This document shows positions 28,367 through 37,166 of a stretch of DNA of 64,000 nucleotides, one piece after another; positions within the stretch are counted from its first letter, which is position 1; every line of letters starts with the position of its first letter. Origin of the DNA: Granulosicoccus sp963833195 (GTDB lineage: Bacteria > Pseudomonadota > Gammaproteobacteria > Granulosicoccales > Granulosicoccaceae); assembly GCA_963833195.1 (NCBI GenBank), contig CAWHXF010000027.1, positions 3,658,001-3,722,000 of the forward strand, in the 5' to 3' direction. The translations under genes were made by a program, and so were the position numbers. The notes beneath the pieces were generated by a model. That model was not told where the DNA came from. It saw only the letters and a program-made list of their open reading frames with translations, and searched no databases.

Positions 28367-28825
28367 TCAGCCCTCGTCCATGGGACGCGTCTCGGTGTAG
28401 GACCGGATCGCCCACATGGCCTCCTGGCTCAGGATCTCGGCGAACGGGGGCATCTTGTAGGCGCCGTTCTGCGAGTAGCCGTTCTGCACGCGCTCCATGA
28501 ACCACTCGTCGCCGAACTCGCCCTCCTCCAGCATGCGAAGGTCCGGCGCGATGCCGCCGGAGATGGCCTCGAGGCCGTGGCAGCGCGCGCAGTTCGAGTT
28601 GTAGCCGGACGCTCCCACCTCCTGTGCGAGCGCGTACTGCTCGCCGCCCGCGACCCGGTACGGATTCTCCATCGCGATCTCCTCGCCGACGGACTCGAGG
28701 CCTTCGGTATCGACCGACTGCGGTTGCACGTCGCCGTGCGTGAAGCCCGGTCCGGAGGAGAGGGTGGCGGCCGCGCCGGCGGCCAGGGCGGCCAGCAGCA
28801 CGTGGCGGGATCGGTTCGGAATCAT
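28367..28825 (-). CDS. c-type cytochrome of the quinoprotein system
   Basis: A 152-aa secreted monohaem cytochrome c. The signal peptide precedes GPGFTHGD. The haem motif is NCARCHG (CxxCH), with the sixth-ligand Met likely in GAYKMPPF. Length and the segment following it (ILSQEAMWAIRSYTETRP) are like the cytochrome c-550 (PedF/ExaB) partners of PQQ ethanol dehydrogenases. Probably the direct electron acceptor of the ExaF-like and perhaps the XoxF enzymes. No separate xoxG gene lies next to xoxF. Confidence 0.87.
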   Translation of the reverse strand: MIPNRSRHVLLAALAAGAAATLSSGPGFTHGDVQPQSVDTEGLESVGEEIAMENPYRVAGGEQYALAQEVGASGYNSNCARCHGLEAISGGIAPDLRMLEEGEFGDEWFMERVQNGYSQNGAYKMPPFAEILSQEAMWAIRSYTETRPMDEG

Positions 28826-28881
28826 GCTCGGGTGTCGTCGGTTGTGGTCGATGTCGAACGGGTGATCGGGTCGGTGGCCGG

Positions 28882-29880
28882 CTACGGGTTCGCGCCGTCG
28901 CCCGCCCAGTACGTGCCGGCGGCCATCTCGCGCGCGGCGCCCACGAGCTTCTCGCCGCCGAGGTCGGCGAGCACGCCGTAGATCGTGCCCGCGTCCCGCA
29001 GCTCGTCGGGCAGCGCGCGCGCCGGAATGCCTTCGCGGTAGCGGTCCCGCAGCTTCGCGAGCGCCTCGGGGCCGTCCTTGATCGCGCCGGAGTCGGCGAG
29101 CCGCTGCCACTCCTCGTCGCTCTCGGCCAGCAGCCGCTTGGTCTCGGCGGACGCCTCGAGGAAATCACCGATCGGCAATGCCTCGGCGCTCCGCTCGCTG
29201 AACACGTACCCGATAGAGGACACCGGGCCCGAGGCGCCGAGCGCGTTGGCGGCGTCCTCGGCGCTGACGAGCACGCGGAAGCCTTCGGCTTCCAGACGGG
29301 CGTTGTAGTGCCAGTAGTTCAGCGCGGCGTCCAGCTCGCCCGAGCGCAGCTTCTCGGCCAGCAGCGGGGGCGCACCGAACACGATCTCGTTGTCGGCGGC
29401 GAGATCCGCACCGGCCTCGGACGCCATGCCCTGCAGCAGCAGCCAGCTCTTGTCGAGCGGGCCGCCCGCGACGCCGATCGTCATGTCCTTCATGTCCGAC
29501 AGATCCCGCGCCGGACTGTCGCCCGCGACGACGACCGCGCCGACCGAGGAGCTGTACGGCGCGAACGCGAAGTCCGCGCCCTCGCTGCGCAGCCGCGACA
29601 CCCATAGCCAGTCCGACACGATCACGTCGACCGCCCCGCCCTGCAGCGCGATCTCGGTGGCGTCGCCGCCGGCGTAGGGCACGACCTCGAGCTCGAAGCC
29701 GTTGGCCTCGTCGAGACCGTGGTGCGCCATCGCCTCGAGCTCCCAGTTGACCGTGCCGAACTTCAGCACGCCGACGCGGATCGTCGGCAGGTCCGCGTCC
29801 TGCGCGAGCGCCGCGGGCAGTGGCGCGAGGGCGGTGGCGACGAGCGCACCGACGAGCGCACGGCGGATGAACGAGACCAT
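28882..29880 (-). CDS. ABC-type solute-binding protein (nitrate/sulfonate/taurine-like fold)
   Basis: A 332-aa periplasmic binding protein. The signal peptide is VGALVATALAPLPAALAQ, and the mature protein starts with TIRVGVLKFGTVNWELEAM and continues ALQGGAVDVIVSDWLWVSR and LDAALNYWHYNARLEAEGF. This is the NMT1/THI5-type fold (TauA/SsuA-like). No matching permease or ATPase is next to it. It lies between mxaL and the cytochrome gene, so a ligand linked to alcohol oxidation is plausible. I chose the ATG at 29880 over the GTG two codons upstream. Confidence 0.82.
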   Translation of the reverse strand: MVSFIRRALVGALVATALAPLPAALAQDADLPTIRVGVLKFGTVNWELEAMAHHGLDEANGFELEVVPYAGGDATEIALQGGAVDVIVSDWLWVSRLRSEGADFAFAPYSSSVGAVVVAGDSPARDLSDMKDMTIGVAGGPLDKSWLLLQGMASEAGADLAADNEIVFGAPPLLAEKLRSGELDAALNYWHYNARLEAEGFRVLVSAEDAANALGASGPVSSIGYVFSERSAEALPIGDFLEASAETKRLLAESDEEWQRLADSGAIKDGPEALAKLRDRYREGIPARALPDELRDAGTIYGVLADLGGEKLVGAAREMAAGTYWAGDGANP

Positions 29881-29901
29881 GGGCACGAGTGCTGTTCCGT
29901 T

Positions 29902-30795
29902 TCAGCGCCATTGTATAGCGCGCGGTGCGAAGCGCCACGCGAGCGCCACGAGCGCGATCAGCGCGGGCGCCCACGACACGTCCACCGGGGCGCTCGTCCG
30001 GTTCGTGGTCGCGCTTGGGCGCAGCGCGGACCACAGCGTCCGCGCGCCCTCCAGCCGCACGTAGCCGAGTCCCGCGAGCCCGGCGAGCGCCTCGAGGTGC
30101 TCGCCGTGCAGCCGCGACAGCGACTCCCGGCTCGTCGTGCCGGACGCGCCCGGCAATTGCACGACGTCCTCGTCGCTCCACCAGCCGACGCGCCGACCCT
30201 CGGGATCGCTCTTCGGCACGCGCACCGGCACGTCGCCGCCCACGCCGATGACGGTGCCGTTCACCCCCTCGGCCGGGTTCTTCGGCAGCCCCGTCGCGCC
30301 CTCGCGCAGCGGCGGCGCCTCGTGGCCGTCGCTGAACATCAGCACCTCGATGCGCTCGCCCGTCTGCGCGGCCATGTCGCTCGCGGCCCGCAGGCTCTGG
30401 TGCAGCCCCTTGCCCACGCTGCTGCCGTTCTCCCACCGCAGCCGCCCATCGATGCCCTCGAGCGAGGACAGCAGCGCCTCGTAGTGCGCGCACACCTCCA
30501 GCGGCTCGACGAGCGCGGTCGTGCGCTGACCGACGAACGCGCTCCAGCCGAGCATCGAGCCGCACGGCAGGTCCGCCAGCAACCCGGCCGCGGCGCGCCG
30601 CGCGAACGCGAGGCGCGATGTCGGCACGCCGTCGACGGTGACGTCCTCCACGTCCATGCTCTGCGAGACGTCGAAGGTCACCTGGTAGCGCGGCACCGGG
30701 CGCGGCGCGTCGATGCGCGGCAGCAGGACTGCCGTCGCGAGCGCCGCGGCGGCGAGAAAGACGGGCCAGGCGGCGCGCACGGAAGGCGGGATCAC
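29902..30795 (-). CDS. mxaL: MxaL-like VWA protein
   Basis: A 297-aa protein with an N-terminal membrane segment (AWPVFLAAAALATAVLLP), a VWA domain with MIDAS DVSQSMDVEDV at about residues 42-52 and LMFSDGHEAPPL, and a C-terminal helix ALIALVALAWRF. GWWSDEDVVQLPG and HLEALAGLAGLGYVRLEG are characteristic of MxaL. It is the last gene of the mxaRSACKL block, overlapping mxaK by four bases. In calcium-enzyme methylotrophs MxaL acts with MxaC/A/K/R/S in metal insertion into methanol dehydrogenase; here the neighbouring dehydrogenases look lanthanide-type. Confidence 0.87.
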   Translation of the reverse strand: MIPPSVRAAWPVFLAAAALATAVLLPRIDAPRPVPRYQVTFDVSQSMDVEDVTVDGVPTSRLAFARRAAAGLLADLPCGSMLGWSAFVGQRTTALVEPLEVCAHYEALLSSLEGIDGRLRWENGSSVGKGLHQSLRAASDMAAQTGERIEVLMFSDGHEAPPLREGATGLPKNPAEGVNGTVIGVGGDVPVRVPKSDPEGRRVGWWSDEDVVQLPGASGTTSRESLSRLHGEHLEALAGLAGLGYVRLEGARTLWSALRPSATTNRTSAPVDVSWAPALIALVALAWRFAPRAIQWR

Positions 30796-31394
30796 GGCAG
30801 GTCCGTCGGCGCGAAGTCGGGGAAGATCACGTCGACGCTCTTGGTCGGGTCGTCGACGTCGACGAGGCGCACGTCGTCCCCCTCGGGCGCGAGCCGCAAC
30901 GCGCGCTCGAGGTTGTAGCGCGCGTCCGCATCGCCCGGATCGATCCGCAGCGCGTCGCGATAGCGCTGCTTGGCGAGCTCGAGCCAGGCGCGCGCGCGCG
31001 CAGGGTCCGCCTCGGGCCGCATGCCCTCGCGCAGGTAGGCGTTCGCGAGCGCGAAGCGGGCGTCGCGTCCGACGGGCTCGTCGGCATGCGTCTCGGCGAG
31101 TCCCGCCAGCAGCGGCTCCGCGGCATCGAGATCGCGGCCGGCCGTGAGCGCGAGCGCGCGGGCGAGACGGGCACGCGGCGCGTCGCTCGCCGAGTCACTC
31201 GCCGAACCACTCGCCACGTCGGCCGCCGCGCCGCCCGTCGCGCCGTCCCCCGCATCGCCCGCGCCCGCCGATGCGAGCCCGACCGCGCGCTCGACGCGTG
31301 CGAGCCGGTCGAGCTCGAGGTAACCGCTGGCGGCGAACCCGGCCAGCGCGATCGCGGCGGTGGCGAACGCGGCGTGCACGGTGCGTCGTCTCAT
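30792..31394 (-). CDS. mxaK: MxaK-like protein
   Basis: A 200-aa protein with an N-terminal membrane anchor (AAFATAAIALAGFAASGYL), a Ser/Gly/Ala-rich linker, and TPR-like helices (RFALANAYLREGMR, AKQRYRDALRIDPGDADARY). It ends in VDVIFPDFAPTDLP, near the MxaK pattern of a short acidic C-terminal tail. Order between mxaC and mxaL and four-base overlaps on both sides support the assignment more than sequence alone. Confidence 0.8.
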   Translation of the reverse strand: MRRRTVHAAFATAAIALAGFAASGYLELDRLARVERAVGLASAGAGDAGDGATGGAAADVASGSASDSASDAPRARLARALALTAGRDLDAAEPLLAGLAETHADEPVGRDARFALANAYLREGMRPEADPARARAWLELAKQRYRDALRIDPGDADARYNLERALRLAPEGDDVRLVDVDDPTKSVDVIFPDFAPTDLP

Positions 31395-32488
31395 GCCGGC
31401 TTGCCCTCACGGATCGCGTCGGCCGACCGCTCGGCACGCCCGCCCGCACGCCCGCCCGCGTGTGCGGCGAGCGCCGTGCGGCGCAGCGGCGTCAGCACCG
31501 CGAGCGCCGCGCAGCACCCGAGCGCGATCCACCACGCGCGGTGCGACAGATCGATCCGCGGCACGCGGTCGAAGCGGGTCAGCGGCAGGTTCTGGCGCGC
31601 GTCGATGTCGGCGACGACCTCGGCCATCGACGCCGCGTCGTCGGCCTCGTAGACGCGGTACTCGGTGTCCAGGCCGTCGAAGAAGACGTGCAGGGCGATC
31701 TCCTCGACGTCGGTGTCGGCCACCGTGCTCACGCGCTCCAGTCGCGGGCTGTTGGGGCTGCTGCGGATGTAGACGAAGTAGAGCGCGATGCGCTCGCGCG
31801 CGAGCCCGCGGCGCACCCGCTCGCGCGTCTCGGCATCGAGCCGCGCGCCGCCGTCGGAGACCAGCAGGATGGCGCGGCTGCCGGTGTAGTCGCGTTCGGC
31901 GAAGTCGTCGATGGCGGCGAGCAGCGCGCGGTCCATGAACGTCTCGCTGGGTCCCCGCCCGATGCCGCTCGCGGCGAGCCCGGCGACCACCAGCTCGGAA
32001 TCCTCGCCGAACGGCGCGACGCGTATCGGGGCGGCGTTGAACAGGGTCAGCGCGTAGCGGTGATCGGGGCGCTGGCGGATCAGCTCCGTCAGCGCCTCGC
32101 GCACGACGGCGTTCTTCGTCACCGAGGCGCGCGGCGCCTCGCCGAGCGCGGGCGGCGGCAGGCGTATGGTCGCGTCCATGCTGGAGCTGCGGTCCAGCAG
32201 CACGTACAGCTCGGCGCCCCGGCCGATGCGTTCCTGCCGCGCTTCCGAGCGCCCGGGACCCGCGAGCCCCGCCACGATGCAGGCGATGGTCGCGGCGGCG
32301 AGCGTGCGCCACACGATCTCCACGACCTCGCCGACGCGATCCGCCGGCAGCCACGCCACCGACGGGTAGGCCACGAGATCCGCACCGCCGCGCCCCCGCA
32401 GCAGCGGCAGCAGCGGCAGCAGCGCGAGCGGCAGCAGCACGAGCACGAGCGGACGCGCGAGGTCGATGTCCTGCAGCGCGTCGATCAT
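31391..32488 (-). CDS. mxaC: MxaC-like VWA protein
   Basis: A 365-aa BatA-like VWA protein. N-terminal membrane helices (RPLVLVLLPLALLPLLPLL), a VWA domain with MIDAS DRSSSM at about residues 95-100, ILLVSDGGARLD, and a C-terminal helix ALGCCAALAVL precede a basic tail. The ATG at 32488 overlaps the mxaA stop. Together with MxaL it gives the two VWA proteins of the MDH maturation complex. Confidence 0.87.
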   Translation of the reverse strand: MIDALQDIDLARPLVLVLLPLALLPLLPLLRGRGGADLVAYPSVAWLPADRVGEVVEIVWRTLAAATIACIVAGLAGPGRSEARQERIGRGAELYVLLDRSSSMDATIRLPPPALGEAPRASVTKNAVVREALTELIRQRPDHRYALTLFNAAPIRVAPFGEDSELVVAGLAASGIGRGPSETFMDRALLAAIDDFAERDYTGSRAILLVSDGGARLDAETRERVRRGLARERIALYFVYIRSSPNSPRLERVSTVADTDVEEIALHVFFDGLDTEYRVYEADDAASMAEVVADIDARQNLPLTRFDRVPRIDLSHRAWWIALGCCAALAVLTPLRRTALAAHAGGRAGGRAERSADAIREGKPA

Positions 32489-33360
32489 CCCGCGGCCTGC
32501 CCTCGCTCGGCCCGCTCGAGCTCCCTGCAGAGCGCCGTCACGTCGAAGGGCTCCGGACGGGCGGGCTGCGCGAAGAAGCGCGCGGTGGAGGCTGCGTAGA
32601 AGCGCTCCACGCGTTCGCGCCACGGCGCGCTCCACGGCGCCGCACGCACCAGCGCATCGACCGAGCCGGCGTGCACCGTCGCGCCGGCGGTGCGATCGAT
32701 CGCGCGGTGCAGCGCCGCCCACGCCTCGGGATGCTCGTTCCGTTCGCGGCGCGGCAGCGCGCGCAGACTCCGCGCTGCCCGCGCGAACGGCAGGCGCACG
32801 GCATCGCGCGCGCGGCGCAGCAACCACCAACCGAGCCACAGCGCAAGCGTGACCCCGAATGCCGCGAGCGCGAGCCGCAGCCGCGTCTCGAGCGGGCCCG
32901 CGTCGGGCGCGGGCGACAGCCTGTCGGGACGCATCGCGGGCAGCACGCCCTCGCGCACCGCCGACTCGGGCACGAGCGGGCCGAACGCGAACGACCAGGG
33001 TTCGATGTCGAGCGTGTCGCCCCCCTCGAGGAGCAGCGTCACGCCCGGCAGGCTCCATGCGGCGGGCGCCTCGGGCGAGTTCACGATCTGGTAGCGCAGC
33101 TCCAGCACGTCGTCGCGCGCGTCGTCGATGCCTTCGGTGAACACGGGCAGCCGTTCGAGCCAGCGGTCGACGCGCCCCTCGGTCGGTACCTGCGCGAGGT
33201 CGCGCCCGTCGAGGTGCACGCGCTGCACCAGCACGTCCCCGAGGGCGAGGCCGAAGCCGCGCTCGGGCGGATCGACGCGCGGCGTCCCGGGCTCCTGCGC
33301 GAGCGCCGGAGCGCTCGCCAGCGCGGCGCACAGCAGCGCGGCGGCACGGCGCGCACTCAC
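32485..33360 (-). CDS. mxaA: MxaA-like protein
   Basis: A 291-aa protein with a signal peptide (AAALLCAALASAPALAQ), a beta-rich periplasmic domain (GFGLALGDVLVQRV, LELRYQIVNSPEAPAAWSLP) and a membrane helix at about residues 182-200. The cytoplasmic tail has FAQPARPEPFDVTALCREL, with the conserved late F-F and alpha-helical end seen in MxaA. The GTG start overlaps the mxaS stop. MxaA is required for active calcium methanol dehydrogenase in known methylotrophs. Confidence 0.83.
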   Translation of the reverse strand: MSARRAAALLCAALASAPALAQEPGTPRVDPPERGFGLALGDVLVQRVHLDGRDLAQVPTEGRVDRWLERLPVFTEGIDDARDDVLELRYQIVNSPEAPAAWSLPGVTLLLEGGDTLDIEPWSFAFGPLVPESAVREGVLPAMRPDRLSPAPDAGPLETRLRLALAAFGVTLALWLGWWLLRRARDAVRLPFARAARSLRALPRRERNEHPEAWAALHRAIDRTAGATVHAGSVDALVRAAPWSAPWRERVERFYAASTARFFAQPARPEPFDVTALCRELERAERGQAAG

Positions 33361-34228
33361 GCTCCGGCCTCCAGGAAGTGGCGCGACAGCGCGTCCGCGT
33401 CGAAGGCGCCCTCGATGCGAAACGGGTCCGCGTCGCAGGCGCGGAACGCCGCCTCGAGCGTCTCGCGTCGCCGCTGCACACCGTCGCGCCATGCCCCGCG
33501 CGTCGAGGCTCGCAGCCAGAGGCGCCGGGAGCGACCGGACTCGGCATCGCCCAGGGGCAGCCAGCCCGCGCCGAGAGGGGGTTCGATCTCGGTCGCGATC
33601 CCAGATCGACGATCGGCACCACGCGCGTGTCCCCCGCAAGCTCCAGCACGCGTCGGAGGGGCGAGAGATCGAGGTGGAAGTCGGACACCACGAAGGTGAT
33701 CGCCGCGGGGCGCGGCACGCCGCGCAGGCAGTCGGCCAGCCCCTCGAGCGAGCCGGCACGTCCCGGCACGTCGCGCACCGCGTCGAGCGCCGCGACGAGC
33801 CGCTCCCCCGCACCGCGGCCGGTGCGCGGAGCCAGCGACAGCGCACCGATCGCGCGTTCGTCGAAGCCCTCGAGTCCGGCCGCGTCGCCGCCGCGGAACG
33901 CGCTCTGACCGAGGGCCGCGAGGAAATCCGCGACCACGTCGAGCTTGGCACCGAAGCGCATCGACGCGGAGACGTCCACGATGGCGCGCAGGCTCACCGC
34001 GGCCCGTTGACGATGCGTGCGCACGCGCCACTCGCGCGGCACGCTCGCGAGGCTCGCGCGCACGTCGAGCCGGCGCGGGTCGGGCGCGTCGAACAGGCGC
34101 CGGTGAGCGGCGAAGTCGGTGCCGACGCCGAGCGTGCGACCACGGTGCGCGCCCGGCCGTCCGCCGCCGCGGGCCCCCCCGACGCGGTACGCGAACTCCG
34201 CGGGGGCGCGCATCTTCGGGGCGCGCAT
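33357..34228 (-). pseudogene. mxaS: MxaS-like DUF58 protein, one-base frameshift
   Basis: The gene begins at ATG 34228 (overlapping the mxaR stop) and reads as an MxaS/DUF58 protein through SLRAIVDVSASMRFGAKLDV and FVVSDFHLDLSPLRRVLELA to RVVPIVDLG. Its natural continuation, IATEIEPPLGAGWLPLGDAE through to LSRHFLEAGA, is in another frame. One missing G in a short run at 33600-33602 (+ strand CCC) would restore a 290-aa protein. This could be a genuine mutation or a homopolymer sequencing error; every surrounding mxa gene is intact, which favours error. Confidence 0.82.
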
Positions 34229-35274
34229 CAGGGCGAGGGGACGCGGTCCATGATCGCGCGCACCAGTCGCGGCGCGATCTCGGCGCGGCGCATCTCGTAG
34301 ACCGGCTGGAAGAAGGTGCGGTGGCCGAGCGCCGCGGGCAGCACCGCGTGCACGTCCTCGGGCGTCAGGCAGTCGCGCCCCGCGAGCCAGGCGTGCGCGC
34401 GCGACGCGCGCACCAGCGCACCGATGCCGCGCGGGCTGGCACCGGCCAGCATCAGCCGCTCGACATCCACGCCCTCGATCTCCACGCCCGCGTCCTGCGG
34501 GCGCTCGGTGGCGCGCCACAGCGCGAGCGCGTAGCGCTCGATCGCGGGGCTCGTGCGCACGAGTCGCTGGATGGCCGCGCCGATGCCGTTGAGCTCCGAC
34601 CCCGGGCACAGCCCGCGGGGCACGCGCTCGATCAGCGCGTCGACGTCGTGGTAGACGGGGTCGAACACGAGCGCACGACGCACCTCGTCGTCGACCGGCG
34701 TCGCCATGTTCAGCTCGAACAGGAACCGGTCGCGCGCCGCGGACGCGAGCTCGAAGGTCTCCTCGCGCTCGACCCGGTTGCGGTCGGCGAACACCGTCAT
34801 GTGCGGGAACGCGTGTTCGCTACCGAACGCGCTGACCGAGCGCTCGGCCATCGCGCGCAGCAGCAGCGCCTGCACCTGCGGGCGCGCGCGGTTGATCTCG
34901 TTGAAGAAGAACGTCGTGAGGCCCGTGCCGTGGCGCAGCAGCGGTCCGGGGTCGATGCGCGGCTGACCGGCCTCGTCCACGCGCGCGTCGTACACGAGGT
35001 CGGTGGGCATGAGATCCACCGTGCCCTCCACGCGTTCGAAGTCCCCGCCGACGCCGCGCGCGAACGCGCGCAGCACGGTGGTCTTGCCCACGCCCACGTC
35101 GCCCTCGAGCAGGACGTGCCCGCGCGCGAACAGCGCCACCGTGATCAGGCGCACCACCGATGCCTGGCCGACGACGACGGCGCTCACGGCCGCTTCCAGG
35201 TCGAGCGCGCGGCGGCGCCAGTCGGCGTGCGCCTCGTCGGACAGCGCCCCTGCGACGGGATCGGCCGGGTTCAT
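34228..35274 (-). CDS. mxaR: MxaR, MoxR-family AAA+ ATPase
   Basis: A 348-aa AAA+ ATPase. Walker A is GDVGVGKT, a second conserved segment is GPLLRHGTGLTTFFFNEINR (Walker B region), and sensor 1 lies in FADRNRVEREETFELASAAR. The last part, GASPRGIGALVRASRAHAWL, is typical of MoxR proteins. It starts at an ATG overlapping the hydrolase stop and heads the mxaRSACKL order. It differs clearly from the MoxR at 0.8-1.8 kb, which has the more common GPPGVAKT. Confidence 0.9.
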   Translation of the reverse strand: MNPADPVAGALSDEAHADWRRRALDLEAAVSAVVVGQASVVRLITVALFARGHVLLEGDVGVGKTTVLRAFARGVGGDFERVEGTVDLMPTDLVYDARVDEAGQPRIDPGPLLRHGTGLTTFFFNEINRARPQVQALLLRAMAERSVSAFGSEHAFPHMTVFADRNRVEREETFELASAARDRFLFELNMATPVDDEVRRALVFDPVYHDVDALIERVPRGLCPGSELNGIGAAIQRLVRTSPAIERYALALWRATERPQDAGVEIEGVDVERLMLAGASPRGIGALVRASRAHAWLAGRDCLTPEDVHAVLPAALGHRTFFQPVYEMRRAEIAPRLVRAIMDRVPSP

Positions 35275-36392
35275 CGCGCCTTCGCCGCGGCCGCGACGCG
35301 CGCGCCCGCCACCAGCGCGCGCACCTCGCGCGCCACCAGTCCGGGGGCATCGATGTGCACGTGGTGTCCGGCGCCCTCGGCGACGACGAGCCGGCCGGGC
35401 GTGCCGAGCGCGGCCAGGTCCTGCTGCAGCTCGATCCAGCCGTCGTTCTTGGGCCGTCCGCGTTCGTCGTCCGGGTACAGTCGTCCGCCGCGGCGGATCA
35501 CCGTGACGGGCACGTCCAGGGGCGCGTTCCGCGCGGCGCGCGCGCGCTGCACCTCGACGGCCGACGCGCGGAACGAGGCGAGCTCGCCGTGCGTGGCCGC
35601 GTAGGTCTTGCGCATGCGTCCGAGCGCCGCCACGCGCCGACGCACGGTGGGTGGCAGACCCTCCGGCACCTCGCTCTGCGAGATCACGAACTGCCGGCCG
35701 CGCGGCAACATGAGCTTGCCGCTCACCGCCTCCAGGCGCGTGAACTGCTCTTCGTGCGAGCTGTCGACGAGCACCAGGCCCGCGACGAGATCGGGGCGGC
35801 GCGTCGCGAGCAGCCGCGCGACGAAGCCGCCGAAGGAGTGCGCGACGACGATCACGGGCGCGCCGCCCAGATGCGCGACCGCGAGCAGCTCGGCGAGCTC
35901 GGCGGCCAGTCGTCCGGCGGTGCGCACGCGCACGGTCGGGTCGCTCCAGCCGTAGCCCGCGCGGTCGTAGGCGCAGGTGCGCGCATCGGAGCGCAGGCGC
36001 TCGCGCACCGCTCCCCATTCCAGCGCGCTGCCGCCGAGCCCGGCCTCGAACAGCACGACCGGCGCGACGGGGTCCGGCTCGCCACCTTCCGCCGAGGGTG
36101 CGTCGCAGTCCAGGTGCAGGCGCATGCCGGCGACCTCGTGGAGCTCGCCGGGCACGTCGTCCAGGAAGGCGAAGCTCAGCGGGGCGTCCTGCGCGATCTC
36201 GCCCGCCTCGCCGCCTTCGGCGGCTTCGACGGCTTCGACGGCTTCGACGGCTTCGGCGGCTTCGGCAACCCTGGCCTCACCGCCGGCCTCGTCCGTTTCC
36301 GCGGCGACCGCACCGCGAGCGCCGGTGCCGGCGGCCAGCGCCACGACGAGGGCGGGCAGCAGGACGTGCGACGACCTTCGCGCCGGGCGCAT
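35271..36392 (-). CDS. secreted alpha/beta hydrolase
   Basis: A 373-aa alpha/beta-hydrolase. An N-terminal signal peptide (VLLPALVVALAAGTGARG) is followed by a low-complexity Ala/Glu/Val region encoded by 9-bp repeats. The oxyanion region is LFEAGLGGSALEWG, CAYDRAGYGWSD follows, the nucleophile elbow is VVAHSFGGFVARLL (A-H-S-x-G), and the catalytic His is probably in AEGAGHHVHIDAP. The substrate is unknown; an esterase or haloperoxidase-like activity is possible. It is coupled to mxaR by a four-base overlap, which is unusual for this family. Confidence 0.83.
   Translation of the reverse strand: MRPARRSSHVLLPALVVALAAGTGARGAVAAETDEAGGEARVAEAAEAVEAVEAVEAAEGGEAGEIAQDAPLSFAFLDDVPGELHEVAGMRLHLDCDAPSAEGGEPDPVAPVVLFEAGLGGSALEWGAVRERLRSDARTCAYDRAGYGWSDPTVRVRTAGRLAAELAELLAVAHLGGAPVIVVAHSFGGFVARLLATRRPDLVAGLVLVDSSHEEQFTRLEAVSGKLMLPRGRQFVISQSEVPEGLPPTVRRRVAALGRMRKTYAATHGELASFRASAVEVQRARAARNAPLDVPVTVIRRGGRLYPDDERGRPKNDGWIELQQDLAALGTPGRLVVAEGAGHHVHIDAPGLVAREVRALVAGARVAAAAKAR
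36213..36266 (-). repeat. 9-bp tandem repeat inside the hydrolase gene
   Basis: Six units of GGCTTCGAC or close variants in tandem (36213-36266). On the coding strand they give repeats of Ala/Val-Glu-Ala (AVEAVEAVEA). This is a candidate slippage hotspot, in frame so length changes keep the gene open. Confidence 0.85.
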
Positions 36393-36396
36393 CGGC

Positions 36397-37125
36397 TCAG
36401 CCGGACGCCGGCAGCGACGCCGCGAAGGCGCGCAACGAGGCCGACAACGCTTCCTCGAGTCGCACGGGACGTTCGCACAGCGCGCGCACCTGGCGCTCGC
36501 GCTGGTCGTAGAGCCGCTCCTGCCAATGGAGCCGTTCGGCGGCGTCTTCGCGCGGGATGCCGCTGTCCGCGCGCGCGAGGGCGATGGCGTCCGCGCCGAC
36601 CGTCCCGTCCCCTTCGGCCTGCGCGTTCAGGCTCGCCTCGATGCGCTCGGCCAGCGCGATCTGGCCGCGCGTGAAGCGACGGATGCCGTCGAGATAGTCG
36701 CTGCGGCGCTCGTCGACGAGCTCCACGGTGGCGAAGGCCAGCCGGCCGAGCCGCTGCCCGAGCTCGTTCTCGGGCGTCGCCTCGACGAACGCCGCGAGCG
36801 CCGCCTCGGCCTCGTCGCGAGCGGTCTCGTCGCCGTCCTCGAGCGCCGCGAACTGGCGCGCCAGCACGCCGAGCGCGGCGTCGTCGCGCCACGCCGCGGC
36901 GGCGGCGGGATCGATGGGCTCGGGCCACAGCGTCGCGACGGAGACCTCCGGCACGAGTACCTGCACGCACGGCCAGTCCTCGGGGGCGGCGGGCTGCGCG
37001 GTCGCCGTGCCCGCGACACCCAAGGCGAGCAGGCCCGTCAACGTCCGCGCCGCGCTGCGGATCGACGGGCGCACGGGCGGTGCGACGGGCGGCGTGGAGG
37101 ACGACGGGCGGAACGGGTTCGACAT
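36397..37125 (-). CDS. secreted protein of unknown function
   Basis: A 242-aa protein starting at ATG 37125. A Pro-rich n-region precedes a signal peptide (LTGLLALGVAGTATA). The mature protein starts near QPAAPEDWPCVQVLVPEVS and is mainly alpha-helical (FTRGQIALAERIEASLNAQ, LHWQERLYDQRERQVRALC), with two cysteines likely to form a disulfide. It lies between the ABC permease and the hydrolase in the quinoprotein island. I do not recognise the family. Confidence 0.6.
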   Translation of the reverse strand: MSNPFRPSSSTPPVAPPVRPSIRSAARTLTGLLALGVAGTATAQPAAPEDWPCVQVLVPEVSVATLWPEPIDPAAAAAWRDDAALGVLARQFAALEDGDETARDEAEAALAAFVEATPENELGQRLGRLAFATVELVDERRSDYLDGIRRFTRGQIALAERIEASLNAQAEGDGTVGADAIALARADSGIPREDAAERLHWQERLYDQRERQVRALCERPVRLEEALSASLRAFAASLPASG

Positions 37126-37166
37126 GGGCGAAGGCGTCGGAAGGCGATGTGCGATGGCCGGTCCGC

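Noticed and set aside
28356..29168. Alternative - strand frame over the cytochrome c and binding-protein genes
   Set aside because: No domain, and both overlapped genes have clear signal peptides and motifs (CARCHG, SBP fold).
36213..36266. CRISPR-like array
   Set aside because: The 9-bp units are contiguous, in frame and without spacers; this is a coding tandem repeat.
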